From contig JAPWKE010000003.1 in the NCBI GenBank assembly GCA_028283655.1, positions 1,798,001-1,862,000 of the forward strand: 64,000 nucleotides of DNA, in the 5' to 3' direction. The notes beneath the pieces were generated by a model. The model was not told the origin of the DNA and ran no database searches. It worked only from the letters and a program-made list of their open reading frames with translations. This DNA comes from Acidobacteriaceae bacterium (GTDB lineage Bacteria; Acidobacteriota; Terriglobia; Terriglobales; Acidobacteriaceae). Position numbers and translations under genes: made by a program. Positions 57,196-64,000 of this stretch are shown here, piece by piece (positions within the stretch are counted from its first letter, which is position 1; each line of letters starts with the position of its first letter).

Positions 57196-57462
57196 ATGGA
57201 GATCACGGTTCAACTTCCGGACGATTTGTCGGTGCACGCGAATCCCGGACGGGACGCTTTGGAAGCGCTCGCTATCGAGGGATACCGGAGCGGTACTCTC
57301 TCCGACCACCAGGCAGGTCAGTTGTTGGGTATGGATCGTTTCGAATTTGAAGGCTTCCTTAAGGAGCGCCAGATCTTTGACCACGCCTATGACATCGTGG
57401 ACCTCGAACATGATGAGGAAACCCTCCATACCCTCCGAAGCAAGGGCCTCTTGTCGGCATGA
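57196..57462 (+). CDS. UPF0175 family antitoxin
   Basis: This 88-residue protein, MEITVQLPDDLSVHANPGRD with ALEALAIEGYRSGTLSDHQA and GQLLGMDRFEFEGFLKERQI, matches the UPF0175 pattern: a strand followed by a helix-turn-helix-like region and a C-terminal tail. It overlaps the next gene by four bases (ATGA), the usual layout of an antitoxin preceding a DUF3368 toxin. It probably binds and neutralises the toxin and represses the operon. Confidence 0.83.
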   Translation: MEITVQLPDDLSVHANPGRDALEALAIEGYRSGTLSDHQAGQLLGMDRFEFEGFLKERQIFDHAYDIVDLEHDEETLHTLRSKGLLSA

Positions 57463-57941
57463 TCGTTGTTGCAGATACGTCTCCTCTGAATTACCTCGTC
57501 CAGATCGAATACGAATCTCTTCTTCCGCGGCTCTATCGAACGGTGATTGTTCCCGAAGGCGTCATTGCAGAATTGAGGAGTCCGAAAGCCCCAAGAATGG
57601 TCAAAGCGTGGTGCGAGCAACTTCCTGACTGGATCGATATTTATCCGGCTCCGGCTCCTCCGGACGTTGAACTAAATTATCTTGGTCGCGGGGAGCGCGA
57701 GGCGATCCAGTTGGCGGAAGGTCTCATCGATTCCTTACTCTTGATCGATGAGCGTAGAGGGCGCATGGAAGCCCTGCGCCGCGGTTTGTATACGACGGGA
57801 ACGCTGGGTGTCCTTCTCGCAGCAGGTGAGGCTGGACTTGTCGATCCGCGACGCGCCTACAGAAGTCTGGTAGAGGAGACGACGTTCCGCACGTCCCCTG
57901 CACTGGAAGCGTCCTTCCTACGCCGATTCATCAGCGAATAG
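57459..57941 (+). CDS. DUF3368 PIN-like toxin
   Basis: This 160-residue PIN-domain protein has Asp in VVADTSPLNYLVQIE, the conserved Glu in VPEGVIAELRSP, GRGEREAIQLAEGL and LLIDERRGRMEALRRGL with the later acidic residue, followed by TGTLGVLLAAGEAGLV. Proteins of this kind are probable RNases paired with UPF0175. Its 3' end overlaps the convergent XRE gene by 11 bases. Confidence 0.83.
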   Translation: MIVVADTSPLNYLVQIEYESLLPRLYRTVIVPEGVIAELRSPKAPRMVKAWCEQLPDWIDIYPAPAPPDVELNYLGRGEREAIQLAEGLIDSLLLIDERRGRMEALRRGLYTTGTLGVLLAAGEAGLVDPRRAYRSLVEETTFRTSPALEASFLRRFISE

Positions 57942-58242
57942 CGTCTGGCTTCCCGTTCTTCCTGGGAAGCGACTCGGCAAATGTCCAAAGTTCGCCTATA
58001 GACATATGGAAGTACCCGCTGACCGCCGATAAGACATCCACGGTCACATTGGCTTCGCCACGTTCCATCCGTCCGACGTAGTAGTTGCTGTAGCCTAGAT
58101 TCGCTGCGAACGTGGCTTGTGAGAGTTTGCGACTAAGCCTCAACTCCGTGACGGCTCTGCCGAAGATCTGGTTCGGAGTCGCCGTTTTCCGTTTTCTGTC
58201 TGCACCGAGAGGTTTAGCCACAGCACCATCGTTTCGTGGCAC
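57931..58242 (-). CDS. XRE-family helix-turn-helix regulator
   Basis: This 103-residue protein has a classic Cro/cI helix-turn-helix (AVTELRLSRKLSQATFAANL, GYSNYYVGRMERGEANVTVD) and a short basic tail. Length and form match small phage or ICE repressors. A perfect palindrome (58259-58270) lies 17 bases upstream of its start in the divergent gap with the HD-GYP gene, suggesting autoregulation and control of that gene. Confidence 0.88.
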   Translation of the reverse strand: MPRNDGAVAKPLGADRKRKTATPNQIFGRAVTELRLSRKLSQATFAANLGYSNYYVGRMERGEANVTVDVLSAVSGYFHMSIGELWTFAESLPRKNGKPDAIR

Positions 58243-58258
58243 CTAACCCCTGTAATAG

Positions 58259-58270
58259 CAACTATAGTTG
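58259..58270. promoter_or_regulatory. Palindromic operator candidate for the XRE regulator
   Basis: CAACTATAGTTG is a perfect 12-base palindrome, with partly symmetric flanks (TAG before, TTG after), in the 119-base gap between the divergent XRE and HD-GYP genes. Such sites are typical for small XRE repressors. That it is the binding site is inference. Confidence 0.5.
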
Positions 58271-58361
58271 TTGTATCCTTGAGATAGGCAATACCCTAGT
58301 GACGGCGGGGGAGGCAGAGTTGTAGAATCTCTCCCCATTGCGGTCCACGAGGAGCTGAGCG

Positions 58362-58955
58362 GTGATCCCTCTGGATGATGTTGCGATGGGGCGGCTTGCC
58401 CGTAGCTGGATGCTGCGAGCCAAGCAGCATGACGTTCACTTTTATCGTCATAGCTTGCACCTCGGAGAGTTGGCGCGGGGCTTTTGCAACTTTCTTCACT
58501 TTTCGGTCGAAGACACCAAGAGGATTGAGATCGCGGCTCTGCTACACGATATAGGAAAGCTCTCCATCCCTACGAAGGTACTTTCTAAGGCCACTTCTCT
58601 TTCCGATGAAGAGGTCCGCCTTATCAGGACGCACCCTGACCAGGGACATCGGTTATTGGCTGAAGTGGAAGGGATCGATGAGCTGGTGCGAATCGTCGCC
58701 CGAGACCATCATGAACGTCTGGACGGAACGGGGTATCCGAGGGGTCTTCTGGCATCCTCGATTCCCGTAGAAGTTCGGATCGTGACTCTCTGCGACGTGT
58801 TTGGAGCGATGACAGAAGAGCGGCCCTACGGAGTGCCTATGGGCGTGGCAGAAGCAGTGCAACGGATGAAAGCGAAACAGACACGCCTGGATCAAGCGCT
58901 GCTGGAACATTTCACCAAGATGATTTGGACAAGAGCACTGCCGTCGGTGGAATAA
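58362..58955 (+). CDS. HD-GYP domain phosphodiesterase-like protein
   Basis: This 197-residue protein starts at GTG 58362 after GAGGAG. It carries HD at residues 62-63 (LLHDIGKLSIP) and HHERLDGTGYPRGL at 116-129, the HD-GYP signature for cyclic-di-nucleotide hydrolysis. The protein is short, with no receiver or sensor domain, so it is a stand-alone catalytic domain. It may be induced when the neighbouring XRE repressor is released. Confidence 0.87.
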   Translation: MIPLDDVAMGRLARSWMLRAKQHDVHFYRHSLHLGELARGFCNFLHFSVEDTKRIEIAALLHDIGKLSIPTKVLSKATSLSDEEVRLIRTHPDQGHRLLAEVEGIDELVRIVARDHHERLDGTGYPRGLLASSIPVEVRIVTLCDVFGAMTEERPYGVPMGVAEAVQRMKAKQTRLDQALLEHFTKMIWTRALPSVE

Positions 58956-58986
58956 GATCTCGTCGGCAAGAACCTCGGAGGCTTCG

Positions 58987-59253
58987 ATGGATGAATCCAG
59001 AGATGGTCAGATAGAGAAGCTAGCAAGAGGGATCATCGGTTTGTTGCTCGATAAGAACGAGTCCTTTGAGATTGTCATCGTTCCGGGGGACAACGAAACG
59101 CTGATTCGTGCCCGAACAATGTCGGCGATGTCTGCATCCAAACTCACGGGCGACAAGGGGCGAACCGCGCAATCCATACGAACGATCGTGGCAGCGGCCG
59201 GGACCAAGCTCGGGCATCGGTACAAATTCGAAGTCGAGGGATTTCGTTCATGA
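58987..59253 (+). CDS. KH-domain RNA-binding protein (KhpA-like)
   Basis: This 88-residue protein starts at ATG 58987 just after GGAGG. The C-terminal part (KLTGDKGRTAQSIRTIVAAA, GTKLGHRYKFEVEG) matches the type II KH core of KhpA, where G-x-x-G-R-T contacts RNA (here GDKGRT). The N-terminal strand-helix (LARGIIGLLLDKNESFEIVI) also fits. It follows the HD-GYP gene by 31 bases and is probably co-transcribed. An accessory-region copy is unusual, since KhpA genes are normally housekeeping. Confidence 0.6.
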   Translation: MDESRDGQIEKLARGIIGLLLDKNESFEIVIVPGDNETLIRARTMSAMSASKLTGDKGRTAQSIRTIVAAAGTKLGHRYKFEVEGFRS

Positions 59254-59282
59254 GTATTAACACACTCTGAAATCAGTCTGCC

Positions 59283-60221
59283 GTGATAATGGCAGCAACG
59301 AGACTCAAGATGACGACATACGAAAACATTCCCGAAGCCAATGAACCATCACGGCATAGCACCTCTCAGCGGTACCCGGTTGATGCATCCTGCTTTGAGG
59401 ATGCGAAGACACGGTCCGCAGCGGAAGGATTACTTGGAGAGACGCTCCGTCTACTCGGCATCCTGCGCTTCGATCTTGAAGCGCTCGATGGCGCAACACT
59501 AGCCAGGGACTGCAGGGCGACGGCCATCGCGATCCAGAAGCCGCCTGATCCGTCTTGTGTCCCGGAACACGGAGTTGGTGTTCCCAACACGTTCGAACTG
59601 GGGCGCACGATAGCGGTTAGGCGCGGTAACGAATTGCGTTTTCATATCGTTCTCTACTTCGAGATTGGCGAAATGCTTCTATCCGACGACGAACAACGGC
59701 GAGCTCTCGCGATGGCATGCATTGCTCACGAATTGGCGCACGTACAACACGAAGGAAGGTTCTATCGGAAGTTTCCGCATCTGTTCGAGGGTCCGTTGGA
59801 ATGTGGCGAGCGCAAGCGAAGCATTTTCATTCGATCGATGGACGTATGGAGCGAGTATGCCGCGTGTCGTTCTTCGGCGGCCTTTCGGCCAGAAGCGCTG
59901 GAGGAACATCAACTGCTCCTGAAAGGCGGTGTGGCAAAGTATCTGGCCACGGAGCATACGGCGCCCATCGAGGAAAGAGAGGCTGTTGCGGTGGAGACAC
60001 TTCTCTGTGCAGGGTATCTGCTCGGAGAAGTAGACGGGCTCGATCTGGAAATCGAATTGACGGCGCGTGAATCGGTTCCCGTGATCCACGATTGGATAAA
60101 GGTTTCGTCGGCGTTCGACAGACTGAAACGTATTCTTCGCGAGCTATGGGATACGGAAGAATACTGGACATCCATCGAGGTCTTCGCTCCAATTTATGAA
60201 TTGGCAATTGAGCTCAGATGA
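59283..60221 (+). CDS. HExxH metallopeptidase-like protein, ImmA/IrrE-like
   Basis: In this protein of about 312 residues, HELAH at 149-153 sits in a helix (ALAMACIAHELAHVQHEG), and Glu191 in WSEYAACRS is a likely third zinc ligand. The frame opens at GTG 59283, with ATGs at 59289 and 59313 also possible; no clear ribosome site decides. In ICEs, ImmA-type proteases cleave an XRE repressor to trigger transfer. The XRE gene 1 kb upstream and the S24-like protein are candidate targets. The remaining sequence is not recognised. Confidence 0.6.
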   Translation: MIMAATRLKMTTYENIPEANEPSRHSTSQRYPVDASCFEDAKTRSAAEGLLGETLRLLGILRFDLEALDGATLARDCRATAIAIQKPPDPSCVPEHGVGVPNTFELGRTIAVRRGNELRFHIVLYFEIGEMLLSDDEQRRALAMACIAHELAHVQHEGRFYRKFPHLFEGPLECGERKRSIFIRSMDVWSEYAACRSSAAFRPEALEEHQLLLKGGVAKYLATEHTAPIEEREAVAVETLLCAGYLLGEVDGLDLEIELTARESVPVIHDWIKVSSAFDRLKRILRELWDTEEYWTSIEVFAPIYELAIELR

Positions 60222-60285
60222 TTGATCAGAAGCAGATGTGACCGCCTATCTATCATTCAGACGCCGGGTGCGAACGGGCTGCCGA

Positions 60286-60531
60286 TTACGTTCGCAGAGT
60301 AAGCCCCACGTAGTTGAGCTGTTCGGCAGGCACGGAGTAGTCCTTGAGAAGGACAGACTCTACCGGTTCGTTTTCTATGAGTCGTGCCTCAATAGCTGGA
60401 CGGTTGCTGAAGCGAAACGCAAACATGGTTCCGTCTGTGAACTTCAGCTCCAATTGCGGCCCTGTTTCGTTGGCTTCAAAGACCGAAGCTCGTTCGATGA
60501 CTTTACCGGTCAGCTCTTTGCAGTTCACCAT
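60286..60531 (-). CDS. Small conserved hypothetical protein
   Basis: This 81-residue protein starts at ATG 60531 after GAGGAGAGA; the frame is open to 60615. The protein looks beta-rich (ELTGKVIERASVFEANETGP, LELKFTDGTMFAFRFSNRP) and ends in a polar tail. It lies on the same strand as, and downstream of, the MobF genes and may belong to their operon. The function is unknown. Confidence 0.55.
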   Translation of the reverse strand: MVNCKELTGKVIERASVFEANETGPQLELKFTDGTMFAFRFSNRPAIEARLIENEPVESVLLKDYSVPAEQLNYVGLTLRT

Positions 60532-60636
60532 GATTCTCTCCTCGCGAAGTGAGTGCATTCGCACAGAAGCACTCTCTACATTGTGAGCCCCGACGCTGTC
60601 GGTGGCAAAAACCATCTACTGAGAACTGCCTTTTCC

Positions 60637-62220
60637 TTAGCGCCCACGTCCATACCCCGGAATGGATATGTCTGGAGGCGGCAGGGTCACTCCGTTGTCC
60701 ATTCCAAGTGCTGGCACCGCTGCCTTGATCGACTTGCCTTGCGCTACGCTATTTCCCCCCGATGCGTAAATGCTGAGGTCTCGAGTGTGGCTGGGAAGCC
60801 GGGCAAGATCTTGCTGATGCTGTGCAAGCTCTGTTGAATCGCCGGTCACTATGACTCGGTCCACGCCACGATTTGAAATTGTATCAACGGCGTAGCCGTA
60901 GTCGATCATTCGGGATTGTTCCTGGGACAGTACAATGGTCTTTCCCTGGTCGGTGCGAACGGCAAGTGACTGGCCATTGCGAACTTGCTCTACGGTGGCA
61001 AGGTCATTGGTGCGGATTTGCGATTGGCGTTCGACGGCTGTGAATCGAATGCGCTCGCCTTCGGATATCTCCCGTTGTTCTTCGCGGAAGATAGAGCTTT
61101 GGTACGTTTGCCGGCGAAGATGTGCCGGGTTGTAGTTGACTTCGTTCCCGTCGCGGCTGGCGACGGTGAGACGGTTTGCCTTCGCATCGATCGATAAAAC
61201 GGTGACCTCGCTGTTGTCGGCGATACCGTGTTCGATAGGGCTGCCGGTTCTGAAATGAATTCGGTCGCCGGGCGAGTAGTTGGCAGCGAGGCGCGGCTCG
61301 TCGAGATGCCGTTCCACCCATACGGGTAGAGTATGGCTGTCGGACGATAGCCGTCCCTGCTGCACGAGTTCGTGCCGGATGAGTTGGGTCAAATCGCGCC
61401 GTTCATTTGCGTCGGGAGCGAACACAACAGTACGTCCCGATTGGGAGCTATACGCACGTGCAACCGAAGCAAGCCGATCTTCGGAAGTGGCATACGAATG
61501 GAGTTGACCCTGCTCCCTGAGGATGTCGGTGGCGGTGCTGGGATGGCTCTTTCGAAATGCAGTGACGGCGCGCTGCACGTTTGTCTGTGCCGACTCGGGT
61601 ACGAGACTCACCGCTGCCGTTTTCGAGATATCGGTGGACAGGCGCCTGCCAAGTCGGGCCGAATCATTGGTATAAATCTGTGCGTCCTCCGACGCGCGGG
61701 AGATGGCCACGTATGCCAGCCGCGAATTTATGAGCGAACGCGGACCTTCCGTATCAAAGTGCGCGATGACACGACCTGCCGTTAGACCCTGCGAGCTGTG
61801 GGAGGTGACGGCGTACCCATGGTCGAACAGCCGGGTGGTAGAGGCATTGAATGTGAGCGTTCGTCTCTGTTTGCCGTCCATCAGAACGGTGACGCGCCCG
61901 TCCTCGATGTGTTTGATGGTAGCGAGATCGCGGTTCGCGACACCATACTCCTTCAAACGGCCAGTGAACTGTATCCGGTCTCCAGTTGCAAACTCCCGCT
62001 CCTGCTCACGGAAGACATTGACTCCACGCAGGCGACGTGGGTCATAGGCAAGAGTCGTGCCATTCGCTAGTTCAACTGTCAGGAGATTGGCATGGGCATC
62101 TACTGCTCGGACGGTAGCGAAACTGCCGCGCTCAATGCCATTTGCCTTGCTACCCGCACCGTATTGGATGACATCGCCGGGAGTGTAGCGAGCGGCCCAG
62201 GTGCGATCAGCGCCGGTCAT
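60637..62220 (-). CDS. MobF relaxase-helicase, C-terminal part (split by frameshift)
   Basis: The 527 codons begin at ATG 62220, overlapping the upstream frame by ATGA. They hold the C-terminal helicase motifs SHSSQGLTAGRV (motif V) and YVAISRASEDAQIY (motif VI), plus repeated SH3-like modules (YTPGDVIQYGAG, FATGDRIQFTG, YSPGDRIHFRTGS). Upstream frame comparison shows LHTLAHRSDMTGADR is continuous with the N-terminal half, so this is the second half of one gene, not an independent protein. Confidence 0.82.
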   Translation of the reverse strand: MTGADRTWAARYTPGDVIQYGAGSKANGIERGSFATVRAVDAHANLLTVELANGTTLAYDPRRLRGVNVFREQEREFATGDRIQFTGRLKEYGVANRDLATIKHIEDGRVTVLMDGKQRRTLTFNASTTRLFDHGYAVTSHSSQGLTAGRVIAHFDTEGPRSLINSRLAYVAISRASEDAQIYTNDSARLGRRLSTDISKTAAVSLVPESAQTNVQRAVTAFRKSHPSTATDILREQGQLHSYATSEDRLASVARAYSSQSGRTVVFAPDANERRDLTQLIRHELVQQGRLSSDSHTLPVWVERHLDEPRLAANYSPGDRIHFRTGSPIEHGIADNSEVTVLSIDAKANRLTVASRDGNEVNYNPAHLRRQTYQSSIFREEQREISEGERIRFTAVERQSQIRTNDLATVEQVRNGQSLAVRTDQGKTIVLSQEQSRMIDYGYAVDTISNRGVDRVIVTGDSTELAQHQQDLARLPSHTRDLSIYASGGNSVAQGKSIKAAVPALGMDNGVTLPPPDISIPGYGRGR

Positions 62221-64000
62221 GTCAGAGCGGTGCGCAAGTGTATGCAGGGTTTCTGCACGAGAGCCAAGTAGCCCTGCTGCTTGAGTTCGTTGCGGACGGC
62301 CTCGTTGATCTCCTGACGACTGCGATTGTCGGGCGATACCACGATGGTGTCTGCAGGACGTGCCGCATAATCTTTCGCGATGGCGGCGATACGGTCGCGG
62401 CGGTCGGTGACTTCGATGATGCGCCCTTGTTCTCGTAGAAGCCTGATGCCTTCGCGAGTTTCGTTTTTCGAAAGATGCTCAACGGCTTTGAGCAGTTCCG
62501 GGTCCTTTTGCCTCAGGATGCGGTCGAGCTGCGAAGTTCGCATACCGGCCTCCTGCATCTGCTGAAAGGGACGGCCTGCATCCACGCCCTGATGCTGCGC
62601 GGTGTCTCCGATAACGAGAACGCGATCATTCGCATTCAGCTTTGTGAGGAACGCTCGCATTTGGCGAGTGCTCGCGAGACTGGATTCGTCGAGCATATAA
62701 AGATGACGCGAGTCAGCACTTCGGTCGACACTTCTGGCCAAGAAGCTCTGCAACGTGGTGGCTTCGATTCCAGCTTCACGAAGCTGTGCGGCGGCACGCG
62801 ATGTTGGCGCGAATCCTTCCACGACGAAACCACTTTTTTCGGCACCTTCACGGATGGAACTGACGACGCTCGTTTTGCCGGTTCCTGCGCGTCCCTGCAA
62901 ACCGTGGATACGATCGGTGGAATTGAGAACTTCCTCAATGACACGCTTTTGGGAGTTATTGAGATAGGAGCGGGAGTGCGCTTGATGCTGGGCGGCCTCG
63001 GCCGACATGATCGGCCTCACGGCGTTCCGTCCAGCCTGCACTTGAGCGATGTTGGCGCGTTCCGCAGCGATTGTTTCCGCTGTCGTAAAGCTTTTGCCGG
63101 ATGCGTATTTGTGGCCGTCAACGGGGAGAAAGTCGCCACGTTGTTGCCGAGCCTCAAACTCACCACGGACTTGTGGGTATGTGGTCATCCCCATGCCGCG
63201 ACGGAGCGCATCTCGGAGCAAGACACGCTCGTCCAGGACAGCCTCTCGCTCAAATAAGGATGAACGCGCGTAGGTGACGGCTTCTTTCGCATGGGCTGCC
63301 TGGTCGGGGTTGTGAGATTGGTGTTGGGCACGAACGCGGGCCTCCGCAACAACCCGTTCTGGTTGGTTGCCGTACTCTGCCGCCAGATCCCGATGGGCGG
63401 CGAGGACCTCAGCGGGCGTCAGCGTATGCTTCTTCTCGCGCGTGGAACGGGCCGCGATTTCGGCGGCCTCCGGGCCGGAAACGCCACGCCGTTCCATTTC
63501 TTCTTTGATCTTCTCCCGCCTCTGACTAGAGGCAGTCAGAAATTCGGGTGTATATCCCTTGATCTCAGGTGCCCCGCTCTGTCCGGGCTCGATCTCGTAC
63601 CCCAAGGAACGTAGACGGTACATCAACTCGGACTGGTAGACAGCCGTTACGAAGTTCTGGCTTTCAAAAAATGGTTGTTCCTGTAACGCCCGTGTTTTAC
63701 CGTCCGCGCGCTGGGTGACATTGAAGATGACAGCGTGGGTGTGGAGCTGCGGCGCGGCGTAGCCATCCACGGGCCGCGCGGTGTCATGCTCGAACTTGGC
63801 AGCGAGGAACTTACCCGTCTGCTCGGCAGGCTTATTCCCCCCGAGACGCGCGTGCGTGTACTTTTCCAACTCGTCCAACGCAACGGTGACAGCTTCGCGG
63901 TGTGCCACGCGGATGCGTTCGTCCCCGCCCACCAATGCGGTCAGTGAAACGGATTTCGCCGGGGCGAACATGGCATCCCAACCGGCGCGGTGGGCGACCG
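62217..64000 (-). CDS. MobF relaxase-helicase, N-terminal part (5' end outside window, 3' frameshifted)
   Basis: The frame is open to the right edge. It contains the TrwC/TraA relaxase core (HRAGWDAMFAPAKSVSLTAL, PQLHTHAVIFNV with the metal-binding His) and the helicase domain with LQGRAGTGKTSVV (Walker A), LYMLDESS (Walker B) and GDTAQHQG. After GYL near 62265 the frame diverges and stops in HLRTALT; a missing base there would join it to the next frame. The full protein would nick oriT and unwind DNA for conjugation. The catalytic tyrosine region lies outside the window. Confidence 0.85.
   Translation of the reverse strand, partial: VAHRAGWDAMFAPAKSVSLTALVGGDERIRVAHREAVTVALDELEKYTHARLGGNKPAEQTGKFLAAKFEHDTARPVDGYAAPQLHTHAVIFNVTQRADGKTRALQEQPFFESQNFVTAVYQSELMYRLRSLGYEIEPGQSGAPEIKGYTPEFLTASSQRREKIKEEMERRGVSGPEAAEIAARSTREKKHTLTPAEVLAAHRDLAAEYGNQPERVVAEARVRAQHQSHNPDQAAHAKEAVTYARSSLFEREAVLDERVLLRDALRRGMGMTTYPQVRGEFEARQQRGDFLPVDGHKYASGKSFTTAETIAAERANIAQVQAGRNAVRPIMSAEAAQHQAHSRSYLNNSQKRVIEEVLNSTDRIHGLQGRAGTGKTSVVSSIREGAEKSGFVVEGFAPTSRAAAQLREAGIEATTLQSFLARSVDRSADSRHLYMLDESSLASTRQMRAFLTKLNANDRVLVIGDTAQHQGVDAGRPFQQMQEAGMRTSQLDRILRQKDPELLKAVEHLSKNETREGIRLLREQGRIIEVTDRRDRIAAIAKDYAARPADTIVVSPDNRSRQEINEAVRNELKQQGYLALVQKPCIHLRTALT

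Noticed and set aside
1-64000. CRISPR array, tRNA or rRNA genes
   Set aside because: No regularly spaced repeats and no cloverleaf-compatible sequence were found; isolated GGTTCGAAT strings lie inside protein genes or lack pairing arms.

Overview
The window looks like chromosomal or megaplasmid DNA of a soil bacterium, most likely an Acidobacteriota member of the Terriglobus/Granulicella type. That assignment is from general resemblance only: a Y_Y_Y-type sensor kinase, an RHS gene paired with a small secreted protein, a large exopolysaccharide (EPS) locus with several acyltransferase-3 proteins, and plasmid-type ArdC/ParB/MobF genes. No rRNA or tRNA gene was seen.

Layout. 1-5.6 kb: ordinary accessory metabolism, with a sensor histidine kinase cut by the window start, a DinB protein, an alpha/beta hydrolase, a tautomerase-like protein, a beta-lactamase-family serine hydrolase and an orphan gene. 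5.7-18 kb: a graveyard of mobile DNA, with an IS110 element, a complete IS3 element joining a beheaded parB to a truncated rhs gene, an IS3 orfA stub, an IS5 remnant, and a decayed ardC-parB fusion pseudogene. 18-49 kb: an EPS/capsule locus with acyltransferases, glycosyltransferases, a Wzy-like polymerase, Wzx flippase, Wza export protein and Wzc tyrosine kinase. It also holds an unusual kinase / nucleotidyltransferase / phosphotransferase trio, RfbC, RfbA and RfbB (no RfbD in the window), a VanZ-like protein, an outer-membrane barrel, a Wzi-like protein and a GDP-mannose 3,5-epimerase-like protein. IS3 debris lies inside it. 49-64 kb: a plasmid- or ICE-like segment with a ribbon-helix-helix protein, ParB, a frameshifted DUF protein, ArdC, a protein with two S24-like modules, a UPF0175/DUF3368 toxin-antitoxin pair, an XRE repressor, an HD-GYP protein, a KH-domain protein, an HExxH metallopeptidase, and a MobF relaxase-helicase split by a frameshift and running off the right edge.

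How the parts work together. The EPS genes form a Wzx/Wzy-type pathway: sugar nucleotides (RfbA/B/C, epimerase) feed glycosyltransferases, repeat units are acylated, flipped by Wzx and polymerised by Wzy, and Wzc/Wza/Wzi control length, export and attachment. Several of these genes carry long poly-C/G tracts. One acyltransferase is out of frame exactly at a C9 tract, which suggests phase variation. The ArdC-DUF-ParB module of the right segment is present in whole or in part three times. The two ardC copies share a multi-hairpin leader whose stems show compensatory changes, and the three parB copies share a hairpin series just downstream. These conserved non-coding structures and the double-S24/XRE/HExxH cluster are the strongest candidates for undescribed biology here.
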